Positions 52,604 through 60,960 of a stretch of 64,000 bases of DNA are shown in pieces. Positions within the stretch are counted from its first letter, which is position 1. Each line of letters starts with the position of its first letter. Position numbers and translations under genes: made by a program. The notes under the pieces are model-generated. The model had not been told where the DNA came from and ran no database searches. It saw only the letters and a program-made list of their open reading frames with translations. The stretch is from Desulfobacula sp. (GTDB lineage Bacteria > Desulfobacterota > Desulfobacteria > Desulfobacterales > Desulfobacteraceae). The stretch covers positions 62,001 through 126,000 of the forward strand of contig JAMPXP010000005.1 of assembly GCA_023701135.1 (NCBI GenBank), written 5' to 3'.

Positions 52604-52786
52604 TTAGAGCCGGTTGATGGGAACGTTGGCGAGCCGCTCCTCAAGATAGTCGTCCATGAGGTCTTTGGTTTTGTCTTCGGGATAGGGTGTGCCGCAGGAC
52701 CTGCAGCAGAAGGAGACCCGGGTTCAGGTTTTTTTGATATAGAGGGCCCCGCCGCAGGAGAGGCATTTTTCTTTTATGTCCGGCAA
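52604..52786 (-). CDS. dual-CXXC small selenoprotein (60 aa, Sec21, TTG start)
   Basis: The reading frame starts at TTG 52786 behind AAAGGA and ends at TAA 52606-52604, with an in-frame TGA at 52726-52724. Translation gives two CxxC knuckles, K-C-L-S-C-G-G (res 8-11) and F-C-C-R-S-C-G (res 27-31), with Sec21 in K-K-T-U-T-R. It ends with an acidic helix M-D-D-Y-L-E-E-R-L-A-N-V-P. This matches what I recall as the dual CXXC motif small (seleno)protein family, in which a Cys occupies the Sec position in homologues. A strong SECIS hairpin follows the TGA. Its function is unknown; a redox or metal-binding role is likely. Standard gene finders would miss it. Confidence 0.8.
52689..52726 (-). promoter_or_regulatory. 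UGA(Sec) codon and SECIS hairpin of the dual-CXXC selenoprotein
   Basis: On the minus strand TGA (52726-52724) is followed after 18 bases by GCTGC-AGGTCCT-GCGGC (52705-52689): a five-pair stem with one G-U and a seven-base loop beginning AGGUC, nearly the loop of E. coli fdhF (AGGUCU). Pairing is read directly; SelB binding is inferred. Confidence 0.72.
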
Positions 52787-52883
52787 GAGGTTTATCCTTT
52801 ATCTTTTAATGGCGTGCAGCTAAAATAAGGCCAAACCGGATAAAAGTCAAAATTTTTAAAACAGGAAGGAGTGTTCATCATCC

Positions 52884-53378
52884 ATGGAAAAGAACGAGGA
52901 CCGGTACAAGCGTAGCTATCCCATTTCATGGGAGCAGCTTCACAGGGATTCAAAGGCCCTTTCATGGCGGCTCCATGATATGAATCAGGATATGAACCGG
53001 GCCTGGAAAGGCATAGTCGCCGTTACCCGGGGCGGCCTTGTCCCGGCGGCGGTCATTTCAAGGGAACTGGGGATTCACCATATTGATACGGTCTGTATCA
53101 CCAGCTATGACTGGCAGAACCAGGGGGAGCCCCGGATTTTAAAATCGGTTGAAGGATCGGGTAAGGACCTGCTGATCATTGATGATCTGGTGGACACCGG
53201 GTCCACGGCCCGGATTGTCCGGAAAATGCTGCCCGAGGCCTATTTTGCCACGGTTTATGCCAAGCCTGCGGGAAAACCCCTGGTGGATGCCTATGTGACC
53301 GAGGTGAGCCAGGATACCTGGATTCTTTTTCCCTGGGATTCGGAATCCCGGTTTGTGGAACCCATTGCCGGGAAATAG
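52884..53378 (+). CDS. gpt: xanthine-guanine phosphoribosyltransferase (164 aa)
   Basis: The fold is a short type-I phosphoribosyltransferase: V-A-V-T-R-G-G-L-V-P-A, the PRPP-binding loop L-L-I-I-D-D-L-V-D-T-G-S-T-A and W-I-L-F-P-W-D as in E. coli Gpt. It salvages guanine and xanthine to their nucleotides. AGGAAGGAG lies 12 bases upstream. It is divergent from the selenoprotein gene; together with adenine deaminase and PpnP it gives a purine-salvage set, though in separate places. Confidence 0.93.
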   Translation: MEKNEDRYKRSYPISWEQLHRDSKALSWRLHDMNQDMNRAWKGIVAVTRGGLVPAAVISRELGIHHIDTVCITSYDWQNQGEPRILKSVEGSGKDLLIIDDLVDTGSTARIVRKMLPEAYFATVYAKPAGKPLVDAYVTEVSQDTWILFPWDSESRFVEPIAGK

Positions 53379-53382
53379 GAAG

Positions 53383-53421
53383 GCCCTGCCCGGAAAAGCC
53401 GTCGTGTTTTCCGGGCAGGGC
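53383..53421 (+). terminator. rho-independent terminator between gpt and argG
   Basis: GCCCTGCCCGGAAAA (53383-53397) pairs perfectly with TTTTCCGGGCAGGGC (53407-53421) over a 9-base loop; a T-run follows after 8 bases. The 15-bp stem should stop both convergent transcripts. Confidence 0.85.
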
Positions 53422-53426
53422 AAGGA

Positions 53427-54656
53427 TTATTTTTTTCGGTCCAGGATGTTTTTGTGGGCCATGAGACGGATGGCGTTGATCTTGATAAAGCCTTCCGCAT
53501 CTTCCTGGTTGTAGCCGCCGGCAATGTCCATGGAGGACAGGTCCTGGTTGTACAGGGATGAGGGACTGGTCCTGGCCACGGGATAGGCCGTGCCCTTGAA
53601 AAGCTTCAGGGTCACTTCCCCGTCAATGAATTCCTGGCTCTTGTTGATGGCCGTCATGAGAAATTCCATCTCAGGGCTGAACCAGAACCCGTAATACACC
53701 AGTTCGGCAAATTTGGCCGAGAGCATGTCCCGGAGCCGCATGACCTCCCGGTCCATGGCAACGCCTTCAATGTCTTTGTGGGCCACATGAAGAATGGTCC
53801 CGCCGGGCGTTTCATAGACCCCCCTGGATTTGATGCCCACAAACCGGTTCTCCACCATATCCAGCCGTCCGATGCCGTTTTCCCGGCCCAGTTGGTTGAG
53901 GTACTGGAACAGGCCCAGGGGATCGGTTTTGACGGTATGGTCGCCCAGGTTCACGACCTTGACCGGGATGCCGTCCTTGAATTGGATCTTGATTTTTGTC
54001 GGGGTATCCGGAGCCTTTTCCGGGGATACGGTGTGGGAATAAATGCTTTCCTCGCATTCATGGCCCGGATCTTCAAGAATTCCGGCCTCATGGGAAATAT
54101 GCAGCAGGTTGTCGTCTTCGCTGTAGGGTTTGGAGGCTGACTGCTTGGTGGGAATCCCGTGTTTTTCCGCATAGGCCAGAAGATCGGTCCGGCCCTTGAA
54201 GGCATTCAGAAAGGCCTTGTTTTTCCAGGGGGCAATGACCTTGATCCGCGGGTTCAGGGCATAATAGGACAATTCAAACCTGACCTGGTCGTTTCCTTTT
54301 CCCGTGGCCCCGTGGGCCACATATTCGGCCCCCACTTCCCCGGCAATCTCGATCTGCTTTTTGGCGATGAGGGGCCTTGCAACGGCGGTCCCGAGAAGGT
54401 AGCGGCCTTCATAGATGGTATTGGCCTTGAACACGGGAAAGATATAATCCGTGACAAATTCTTTTTTCATGTCCACGATGAACACTTTCCGGGCGCCGAT
54501 TTTCAGGGCCTTCTGCTCTGCTGCGGCAAAATCTTCTGTCTGGCCGATATCGGCCATATAGGCATATACTTCATATCCTTGTTCCAGGAGCCATTTCAGG
54601 ATGACGGAGGTATCAAGCCCTCCTGAATAGGCCAGGACAATTTTTCCTTTTGACAT
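53427..54656 (-). CDS. argG: argininosuccinate synthase (409 aa)
   Basis: ATG 54656 (M-S-K-G-K-I) follows AAAAGGAGA; the upstream ATG 54689 is not needed. A-Y-S-G-G-L-D-T-S is the PP-loop for ATP, then [17 protein letters not shown], with the aspartate/citrulline-binding residues in [10 protein letters not shown]. It is the cytosolic step of arginine synthesis joining citrulline and aspartate. No other arg gene is adjacent. Confidence 0.96.
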   Translation of the reverse strand: MSKGKIVLAYSGGLDTSVILKWLLEQGYEVYAYMADIGQTEDFAAAEQKALKIGARKVFIVDMKKEFVTDYIFPVFKANTIYEGRYLLGTAVARPLIAKKQIEIAGEVGAEYVAHGATGKGNDQVRFELSYYALNPRIKVIAPWKNKAFLNAFKGRTDLLAYAEKHGIPTKQSASKPYSEDDNLLHISHEAGILEDPGHECEESIYSHTVSPEKAPDTPTKIKIQFKDGIPVKVVNLGDHTVKTDPLGLFQYLNQLGRENGIGRLDMVENRFVGIKSRGVYETPGGTILHVAHKDIEGVAMDREVMRLRDMLSAKFAELVYYGFWFSPEMEFLMTAINKSQEFIDGEVTLKLFKGTAYPVARTSPSSLYNQDLSSMDIAGGYNQEDAEGFIKINAIRLMAHKNILDRKK

Positions 54657-54695
54657 GGGGTCTCCTTTTGTCTTTATCATTCTTACCACGGTCTA

Positions 54696-55223
54696 TTAAT
54701 GAAGAAAATTCGATAAATAGTCAACCTTTGATCCTGAAGATTCAAAATTTGCATGGATGGATTTCAAGACTTCACGGATGACGGCGGTTTTGGGGCTGGG
54801 GGAAAGCATCTGGACCTCAATGGTCTTGATGTCCATGAGGAGTTCCTCCAGTTGGGGATAGGACATCCGGGCCGCTTCCAGGGTCTTTTTGATTTCCGGG
54901 AGGATGGTGTCAAGCGCTGTCCGGCCCCGGTCTTCCAGGACCCTGCCCGTGCCCAGGGACAAAGACGGGTCCGGTCCGAGATCAATGGTGATCTCCAGCA
55001 CGGCCAAGCCCTCCCGGGTGATCCCGATCCCGCCGGAAAGGGTTTTCAGTTCGGCCAGCCCCTGTATATAGAGGCTTTCCGCCATGGTTCCGGCCTCGCT
55101 TTTCTCCAGCCCAAGGGCCTGACCCACCTCGTACATGGACACCTGGGCCTCGGGATTTCCTTCCGTCCGGGTATAGAGTTCATACAAAAATGCCTTGGCT
55201 TCCGGACCCACTGTTGTTGTCAT
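54696..55223 (-). CDS. hypothetical protein with winged-helix-like N terminus (175 aa)
   Basis: The first 65 residues (F-L-Y-E-L-Y-T-R-T-E-G-N-P, V-G-Q-A-L-G-L-E-K-S-E-A-G, L-Y-I-Q-G-L-A-E-L) look like a small winged helix of the kind seen in DNA-binding or scaffold proteins. The C-terminal half is helical and acidic. I do not recognise a family. It lies 39 bases upstream of argG on the same strand, and an arginine-regulator role cannot be claimed. Confidence 0.6.
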   Translation of the reverse strand: MTTTVGPEAKAFLYELYTRTEGNPEAQVSMYEVGQALGLEKSEAGTMAESLYIQGLAELKTLSGGIGITREGLAVLEITIDLGPDPSLSLGTGRVLEDRGRTALDTILPEIKKTLEAARMSYPQLEELLMDIKTIEVQMLSPSPKTAVIREVLKSIHANFESSGSKVDYLSNFLH

Positions 55224-55319
55224 GGCGTTCCCCCTTTATTTATGGAATTTTTCAGGCCTGGATCATATCATGGATCAGGGGGCAAGGATACTTAAAAACC
55301 GGCAGATCAAAAACATGAA

Positions 55320-55348
55320 TTGAATTTGTCCGGCGCCTGGCCTATAAT
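55320..55348 (+). promoter_or_regulatory. sigma70 promoter of the YbhB-like gene
   Basis: TTGAAT (55320-55325) and TATAAT (55343-55348) are 17 bases apart, 64 bases before the start codon at 55412. Confidence 0.8.
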
Positions 55349-55411
55349 ACCCTGGAATTTTTCCCATGGGGTCCACGATTAATACCAAAACAGTTGTCAG
55401 GAGGAAAAGCA

Positions 55412-55888
55412 ATGGCACTGATACTCAGATCCGATGCGTTTGCCGCCGGCCGGGAAATCCCTGTTCAATATACCTGTGAAGGAGAAGATATTTCTCCGGA
55501 GCTGGTGTGGGAAGGGGTCCCGGAAAATACAAAAAGTTTTGCCCTCATCGTCCATGATCCGGACGTACCCAGCCCGGACCATCCCAAGCGGATCTGGGTC
55601 CACTGGGTCCTCTATAATATTCCGCCGGACACCCGGAGGCTTGCCCGGGACATCTCCCCCGGGGATCTGCCTGCGGGAACCCTGGAAGGGATGAATGACT
55701 GGGGAAGGACCGGATACGGCGGGCCCTGCCCCCCCAAGGGCCGGCACCGGTATTTTCATACCCTCTACGCCCTGGACACGATCCTCAAAAAATTGCAGAA
55801 TCCCACCAAAGCCAAACTGGAGGCGGCCATGAAGGACCATGTCCTGGCCAGGGCCGAACTGGTGGGCACCTATATCAAAAAAGCTTAG
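55412..55888 (+). CDS. YbhB/YbcL family Raf kinase inhibitor-like protein (158 aa)
   Basis: ATG 55412 follows CAGGAGGA. The phosphatidylethanolamine-binding-protein fold is marked by C-E-G-E-D-I-S-P-E-L-V-W, L-I-V-H-D-P-D-V-P, W-V-H-W-V-L-Y-N-I-P and the end Y-G-G-P-C-P-P-K-G-R-H-R-Y. Bacterial members are small ligand-binding proteins of unclear role. The D-P-D and H-R-Y residues line the binding site. It may be co-transcribed with the kinase 19 bases downstream. Confidence 0.93.
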   Translation: MALILRSDAFAAGREIPVQYTCEGEDISPELVWEGVPENTKSFALIVHDPDVPSPDHPKRIWVHWVLYNIPPDTRRLARDISPGDLPAGTLEGMNDWGRTGYGGPCPPKGRHRYFHTLYALDTILKKLQNPTKAKLEAAMKDHVLARAELVGTYIKKA

Positions 55889-55907
55889 GCTGAACCGGTA
55901 AAGGAGG

Positions 55908-57737
55908 ATGATGCCGACACGCTTTTGGGATCGCATAATGAAACAGGTTTTTCCTGAGGATACGCCGGAAACGGACACGCTGTCCTTCTGGCGGACCCGG
56001 ATCCTTTCCACCATGCTTTTCTTTGGCATTGCCGTCGGTCTTTTTGTTCTCATTTCCATTCTTCCCATGGCCATTGAGAAAAGGCTCTGGGGATTGGTAT
56101 GTCTGGATGCCCTCATCTGGTCCGCCGCTGTCTGCCTTTTGCTTCTTCCGCAGATCCCCTATAGGGTCCGGGCGGCTTTTGCCCTGCTGTTTGCCTATAT
56201 CATCGGCCTTGCCATCATCGTTTCCGTGGGTCCCTTAAGCGGGGGCCCGGCCTGGCTTTTCTGCTTTGCCGTCCTGGCCGGGGTGCTTCTCGGGCCCAGG
56301 GCCGCGGTTATCGCCCTGGCGGTCAATACGCTTACCTTGGGCGCCATCGGGTATCTCATGGTCCAGGGCGTCTTCGGGGCGGATTTTCCCTTTTTCGATT
56401 CCCAGCGGCTCATGGTGGTGGCCGGGATCAATTTTCTTTTTTTAAACGCCCTGTCCGCCATTTCCGTCGCCGTCCTGGTCCGGGGGCTGACGGCTTCCCA
56501 TGAAAAGGAAAAGCAACTGGCGGTTTCGTTGAAAAAAGAACAGACCAAGCTGGAGGCAGAGATACGGGATAAAAACAAGGCCGAGGCGTCCCTGAGCAAG
56601 AGCGAGGAAAAATACCGGAATATTCTCGAAAGCATTGAAGACGGCTATTACGAGGTGGATCTACGTGGAAATTACACCTTTTTCAATGAATCCATGTGCC
56701 GGATCCTCGGCTATTCCCAGCAGGAACTCATGGGGCTGAACAACCGGGATTATATGGACAAAGACAATGCAAAAAAGATTTACACCACCTTTAGCCAGGT
56801 ATTTCAGACCGGGGTGCCAACCAAGGCCCTGGACTGGCAACTGATTCGAAAAGACGGAACCGCCTGTTTCGTGGAGACGGTGGTCTCCCTGATCAAAGAC
56901 GACTCCGGCCGCGGAGTCGGATTCCGGGGGATTGCCAGGGATGTTTCAGACCGCCGCCATTTGGAAAAACAGCTTTTCCAGGCCCATAAAATGGAATCCA
57001 TCGGAACCCTTGCCGGAGGCATTGCCCATGATTTCAACAACCTCTTGTACATCATGATGGGAAATACCGAACTGGCCATGGATGAGATCCGGGATGGGAA
57101 TCCGTTGTCCGTCTATCTGGAAAGGATCAAATCGGCCTGCCTCAGGGCTGCCGATGTGGTGAAGCAACTGCTGAATTTCAGCAAGGAAACGGCCCAGGAC
57201 CTAAAACCCCTGGATATTGTCGCCGCCATACGGGAAGAGGCCCGGTTTTTAAGAACCATGATCCCTTCCACCATTGACATCCGCCCGCATCTGCCGACGG
57301 AAGGGATATTCATTGCCGCCGACCCGGCCCAGATCAACCAGGCCCTGATGAATATCTGCACCAATGCGGCCCAGGCCATGGAGAAGACGGGCGGAAGCAT
57401 CGACATCACGGCCGGGCGGATGGACCTGGCCCAGGACCAGGCCCTTCAGTATCCCAATCTTTTGCCCGGCCCCTATGCCCGGATTTTAATAGAAGACACC
57501 GGACCCGGCATTGATCCGGAAAATCTGGACCGGATCTTTGATCCGTATTTTACAACCCGGGAGGTGGGAAAGGGGTCCGGCATGGGACTTGCCGTGGTTC
57601 ACGGGATTGTGACCCACCACAAGGGGGCCGTCGGCGTGCGCTCGGAAAAGGGAAAGGGAGCGGCCTTCACCCTTCTTTTCCCGGTGATCGGGCCGGCCCC
57701 GGAAACCTCGGGGCCCAAAAAAGAGGGACTGGAATAG
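55908..57737 (+). CDS. membrane sensor histidine kinase with PAS domain (609 aa)
   Basis: Residues about 25-190 hold five or six membrane helices, then a coiled coil, a PAS domain (Y-R-N-I-L-E-S-I-E-D-G-Y-Y-E-V-D-L, about 235-350), the H-box with phosphorylated His in G-I-A-H-D-F-N-N-L-L, and a HATPase domain (N-box N-I-C-T-N-A-A-Q-A-M, D-T-G-P-G-I, F-D-P-Y-F-T-T). There is no receiver domain and no response-regulator gene next to it, so its partner is elsewhere. The start is ATG 55908, with GGAGG directly before it; ATG 55911 is as likely. Confidence 0.92.
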   Translation: MMPTRFWDRIMKQVFPEDTPETDTLSFWRTRILSTMLFFGIAVGLFVLISILPMAIEKRLWGLVCLDALIWSAAVCLLLLPQIPYRVRAAFALLFAYIIGLAIIVSVGPLSGGPAWLFCFAVLAGVLLGPRAAVIALAVNTLTLGAIGYLMVQGVFGADFPFFDSQRLMVVAGINFLFLNALSAISVAVLVRGLTASHEKEKQLAVSLKKEQTKLEAEIRDKNKAEASLSKSEEKYRNILESIEDGYYEVDLRGNYTFFNESMCRILGYSQQELMGLNNRDYMDKDNAKKIYTTFSQVFQTGVPTKALDWQLIRKDGTACFVETVVSLIKDDSGRGVGFRGIARDVSDRRHLEKQLFQAHKMESIGTLAGGIAHDFNNLLYIMMGNTELAMDEIRDGNPLSVYLERIKSACLRAADVVKQLLNFSKETAQDLKPLDIVAAIREEARFLRTMIPSTIDIRPHLPTEGIFIAADPAQINQALMNICTNAAQAMEKTGGSIDITAGRMDLAQDQALQYPNLLPGPYARILIEDTGPGIDPENLDRIFDPYFTTREVGKGSGMGLAVVHGIVTHHKGAVGVRSEKGKGAAFTLLFPVIGPAPETSGPKKEGLE

Positions 57738-57746
57738 GAGAATCAT

Positions 57747-58832
57747 ATGGATGACGGGATTCATGCCCACCTGGCAAGGCATCTGTCCATGATGGGATTA
57801 CCCCTGACCGACGGCCTGGTGGATATTTTAAAGGAAAATTTTTCAGCAGAAGAAGCAAAAATCGCCCTCCTGCTTCCGGCCACGGACATCCCCTTAACGC
57901 CGGTCACTCCGGAAGATCTGGCCCGGAAAACAGGCTTGAATCAGGAGGATGTCGCCAAAACCCTGGAACGCCTTGCCGACAGAAAACTCATATTTACGGG
58001 CCTGACCCGGAATAAAGAAAGGGGTTATGCCCTGCATCAGGCCGGGTTCGGCTTTCCCCAGTCCTTTTTCTGGGACGGGAAGACCACTCCCTTTGCCCTC
58101 AAAATGACAAAGCTCGTGCTGGCGTATTTCAACCGCAAGGTCACGGCCGAGGCCTTTGGCGGAAAAAACACCAAAGCCTACCGCTATATCCCGGTCCACC
58201 AGTCCCTGGAGCCCGGGGTCCAGGCCGTCCTTCCCCATGACCGGATGGACACGGTGCTTGACCGTGCCAAACGCTTTGCCGTGGCCCATTGCCCCTGCAG
58301 GGTCCAGGCCGGCCTCATGGACAGGGCCTGCGAGCATCCCCTGGAAGTCTGCCTCAAATTTGACGACATGGCCGCCTATCTCATCGACCAGGGCCTTGGC
58401 CGGGAAATCACCCAGGAAGAAGCCGGGCAGATTGTCCGGACGGCAGCCGAAGCCGGCCTTGTGCATTTTGTGGACAATGCCGTGGGCGGCATCAAGCACA
58501 ATTGCAACTGCTGCGGCTGCTCCTGCTGGAATGTGGGAATGATCCGGAGACGAAAGATCCCCAGGGATGAGCTCATGGCCGTATATTTTCTCCGGGAGAT
58601 GGACCCTGATCTCTGCACCGGCTGCGGCGCTTGCATCGACATCTGCCCCGTGGCCGCCCTCACCCTTGGGGACGGGCCGGCCAAGGTGGATGAAAACTGG
58701 TGCATCGGCTGCGGGGTCTGCGCCTTAAAATGCGATTTCGATGCCGTAAAGATCATTTACAGGAAAGATCAAAACCCGGTGCCCCCGGATTTTGAAACCC
58801 TCCACACCACCATCCAAAGGGAACGGGACTGA
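57747..58832 (+). CDS. 4Fe-4S ferredoxin-type protein with N-terminal winged helix-like region (361 aa)
   Basis: Residues about 40-100 resemble a winged helix (P-E-D-L-A-R-K-T-G-L-N-Q-E-D-V-A-K-T-L-E-R-L). The middle has Cys pairs H-C-P-C-R and N-C-C-G-C-S-C, and the C terminus carries two ferredoxin motifs, C-T-G-C-G-A-C-I-D-I-C-P and C-I-G-C-G-V-C-A-L-K-C-D, for two [4Fe-4S] clusters. The last motif has Asp instead of Pro after the fourth Cys. It lies 9 bases after the kinase and is probably co-transcribed. Related proteins occur in anaerobes near oxidoreductases; no substrate can be assigned. Confidence 0.82.
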   Translation: MDDGIHAHLARHLSMMGLPLTDGLVDILKENFSAEEAKIALLLPATDIPLTPVTPEDLARKTGLNQEDVAKTLERLADRKLIFTGLTRNKERGYALHQAGFGFPQSFFWDGKTTPFALKMTKLVLAYFNRKVTAEAFGGKNTKAYRYIPVHQSLEPGVQAVLPHDRMDTVLDRAKRFAVAHCPCRVQAGLMDRACEHPLEVCLKFDDMAAYLIDQGLGREITQEEAGQIVRTAAEAGLVHFVDNAVGGIKHNCNCCGCSCWNVGMIRRRKIPRDELMAVYFLREMDPDLCTGCGACIDICPVAALTLGDGPAKVDENWCIGCGVCALKCDFDAVKIIYRKDQNPVPPDFETLHTTIQRERD

Positions 58833-58930
58833 AGATCTCCCAGCCCAGGCCCGGGAACTGAACCGGATCACCCTGCCGGGGGGTTTGTATAGACAGGATG
58901 CCTGCTTTTTTTCTGGTGGTTCACAGGATT

Positions 58931-59509
58931 TTACCTCCGGACGAGTTTTTCCCCCAGACGCCTTGCCTTTGCCGCCAGGGACGGGGAAATCGCTTTAGAT
59001 TTTTTGGTTCCCGGTTTTGTCAGCGTCCCCACGACCTTATAGCCCCCATAGTGCAGAACCTCTCCCACGGCCCGGAGGGCTCCCCGGCTCTCGGGAAGAA
59101 GAACATTAAAGGGCCAGGGCGTGGTGCACGCCGTCACCACCACGGCCCCCTTGCCCTTCTGCCTTGGAACCGGAATCCCCTTGGGGCTTTCCCCCATAAA
59201 TACGGGCACGTTGCGATCCAAGAGAAGTTTCAAGGGGGAGGACATATTCCCCCAGTGGGTCGGCGTACCGATGACCAGGGCATCGGCATTCCGGATCTTG
59301 TTCCCCACCCGGTGCGCATCATCCTCGGGCAGGATACAGGTCTCTTTCTCCCGGCAGGCCATGCAGGCGGTGCAGAATTTCATATGGAGGCCGCAGACAT
59401 CGATCCATTCGATGTCATGCCCGGTTGACAGGGGTTCCGTCACGGCCTTGAGGAGGGACGCCACCGTCCCGTTTGGCCGGGGACTTCCGTTGAGTACCAG
59501 TATTTTCAT
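58931..59509 (-). CDS. flavodoxin-fold NADPH-dependent FMN reductase family protein (192 aa)
   Basis: The N-terminal L-V-L-N-G-S-P-R-P-N-G-T-V-A-S-L and the C-T-A-C-M-A-C-R-E-K segment are typical of iron-sulfur flavoproteins and NAD(P)H:quinone/FMN reductases with a flavodoxin fold; G-T-P-T-H-W-G-N is the flavin-binding segment. The cluster motif C-x2-C-x2-C is present, with one further Cys (T-C-I-L-P). It converges with the Fe-S protein gene. Confidence 0.85.
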   Translation of the reverse strand: MKILVLNGSPRPNGTVASLLKAVTEPLSTGHDIEWIDVCGLHMKFCTACMACREKETCILPEDDAHRVGNKIRNADALVIGTPTHWGNMSSPLKLLLDRNVPVFMGESPKGIPVPRQKGKGAVVVTACTTPWPFNVLLPESRGALRAVGEVLHYGGYKVVGTLTKPGTKKSKAISPSLAAKARRLGEKLVRR

Positions 59510-59552
59510 TTTTGATTTTTCCTTTTAGCGCTTGCCCGGTCCCGCTGGATGG

Positions 59553-59813
59553 TCAGGTCAGGGGAATCGTACTTTCATCTATCACTATATCCGTCTCGGG
59601 ACAAACTGCATTCAGCAACTCGACCTCAAAATGATCTTTTTTCCCTTTAAATATTGTAATGTCACAGCCATCTTTGTTGATCAAAGATTCGAGCATATCT
59701 GCCACCATTTCATAGGCTTCTTTCTTCGTATGACCTTGGGTCATTAAGTCTATAATGGGAATTTCCGCTAACCAGAATTTACCATCTTTATATATTTTTC
59801 CTGAAAATCTCAT
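59553..59813 (-). CDS. HicB-like antitoxin domain protein (86 aa)
   Basis: The start M-R-F-S-G-K-I-Y-K-D-G-K-F-W-L-A-E-I-P and G-H-T-K-K-E-A-Y-E-M-V-A-D-M-L resemble the HicB/DUF1902 partial RNase-H fold. I see no HicA toxin next to it, so it may be an orphan. It is AT-rich compared with neighbouring genes and sits at the edge of the low-GC island, just after the attC-like site. Confidence 0.7.
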   Translation of the reverse strand: MRFSGKIYKDGKFWLAEIPIIDLMTQGHTKKEAYEMVADMLESLINKDGCDITIFKGKKDHFEVELLNAVCPETDIVIDESTIPLT

Positions 59814-59869
59814 GATTAGCCCCTTCTTTTTGCTTTACGTAATATGGAGCGAGCAATCTTTTATTTTCG

Positions 59870-59995
59870 CTCCAACGCTCAGGTGAGCAGCGGCGGTTCA
59901 TTGTTTGGAAATAAGAAAACTGAATCTGTGAATAAAAAAAGTCAAAATGCTCAAGCCGCGAGATATCGCTGTCTGCCCCACTTGCTTGTTATAAC
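59870..59995 (-). repeat. attC-like recombination site (candidate integron cassette end)
   Basis: Read on the minus strand, the block begins GTTATAACAAGC (59995-59984), 10 bases after the stop of the 85-aa gene, and ends with TGAGCGTTGGA (59880-59870). The two arms (about 24 bases each) are partly complementary in the way of attC, around a spacer of about 70 bases. The start is like the GTTATAACAA of Vibrio VCR sites and the end resembles GTTRRRY. The pairing is imperfect; no integrase gene is in the window. Confidence 0.45.
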
Positions 59996-60004
59996 CTCTC
60001 TTTA

Positions 60005-60262
60005 TTATTTGGGTTTTTCACCATGTACTGATAAAATATTTTGAATAAACCTCGCTTGATCAGTATTGTGAAAAACTTTCCAGGCTGATGAATCATGAAA
60101 ACTATGAATGCTTGACTGCAGCACACCCATATTTTGGTCGTTAACATATGCCCTTGTAAATATTTTCCCTGCTTTATGACTTACAAAGCACAGAGTATCA
60201 CGACTATACCTATACCCATTCTCGTCGAATAATTTTTCTTTTTCTGGCTCGCCAATATCCAT
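60005..60262 (-). CDS. hypothetical protein in AT-rich island (85 aa)
   Basis: AAAGGG precedes the ATG. The protein (E-N-G-Y-R-Y-S-R-D-T-L, V-S-H-K-A-G-K-I-F-T-R-A-Y-V) has no family I recognise. Low G+C unlike the flanking chromosome and its stop only 10 bases before the attC-like site fit a captured cassette gene. Confidence 0.55.
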   Translation of the reverse strand: MDIGEPEKEKLFDENGYRYSRDTLCFVSHKAGKIFTRAYVNDQNMGVLQSSIHSFHDSSAWKVFHNTDQARFIQNILSVHGEKPK

Positions 60263-60331
60263 TTTAAATTCCCTTTCCTATTTCATTGAAATTTGTATAG
60301 ATTTATAACCCACTCAGATAATTTCTCTTTA

Positions 60332-60916
60332 TCAAAGACCTTCATCGACTCTTAAATTGAATGCTTCATTGGGAAGCTGCATATTTCCGTATAGATCAAT
60401 AATCATTTTGTCGATTTCAGCTTGCATTCGTCTTCCTAAATCTAAATTTGTCTCTCTTACTATCTTAAAGAAGTCTATTTCAAATAATATATAGCTTACT
60501 TGTGTGCTAATTTCTGGACTTTTCAGTTCCCTCCCTTCATCAATTACAAGAGGAACATTTGGTGGAACAATTTGGACTTTCCTAACGTTCATATCGCTGT
60601 GTGCAAACAATTCATGCCTGGCTTGCAAAAGCTTTTCATGGGTGTCTTGGTATTGTTGCCTATCGAATTTACTCCATTTTTTGGGAAGGGAACCATAGGG
60701 TTTATTTGCTGTGAATGGACGCGAATAGCACACAACAACAGAAGTTGTAAGCGGATATAAATTTTCATCCTTAATACTTTTGACATTTTTCAAAATAAGA
60801 TCACAAGCATTTAATGAGGCATTCAGATCCGATCTTGCAATTAAAAGCCTATACAAATCTCTCTTTTGATAAGATCTTGCAGGTGGTTGAAGGGAGGGCA
60901 TTGAAAAATTAACCAT
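60332..60916 (-). CDS. HEPN-like hypothetical protein (194 aa)
   Basis: The helical protein carries the motif R100-H-E-L-F-A-H106-S-D, the R-X4-6-H pattern of HEPN ribonuclease domains, at the end of a helix as expected. HEPN proteins act in toxin, abortive-infection and antiphage systems. The rest, with Y-S-R-P-F-T and E-I-D-F-F-K, is not recognised. It lies in the AT-rich island; a paired nucleotidyltransferase antitoxin is absent, so its role stays open. Confidence 0.6.
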   Translation of the reverse strand: MVNFSMPSLQPPARSYQKRDLYRLLIARSDLNASLNACDLILKNVKSIKDENLYPLTTSVVVCYSRPFTANKPYGSLPKKWSKFDRQQYQDTHEKLLQARHELFAHSDMNVRKVQIVPPNVPLVIDEGRELKSPEISTQVSYILFEIDFFKIVRETNLDLGRRMQAEIDKMIIDLYGNMQLPNEAFNLRVDEGL

Positions 60917-60960
60917 TTCTAATGTTCATCCAATGTAGCGATTCCTTATAGGTTCTTATT

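Noticed and set aside
58894-58912. Short CAGG-ATG-CCTG hairpin with T-run as a terminator
   Set aside because: Only a 4-bp stem; possible but too weak to annotate.
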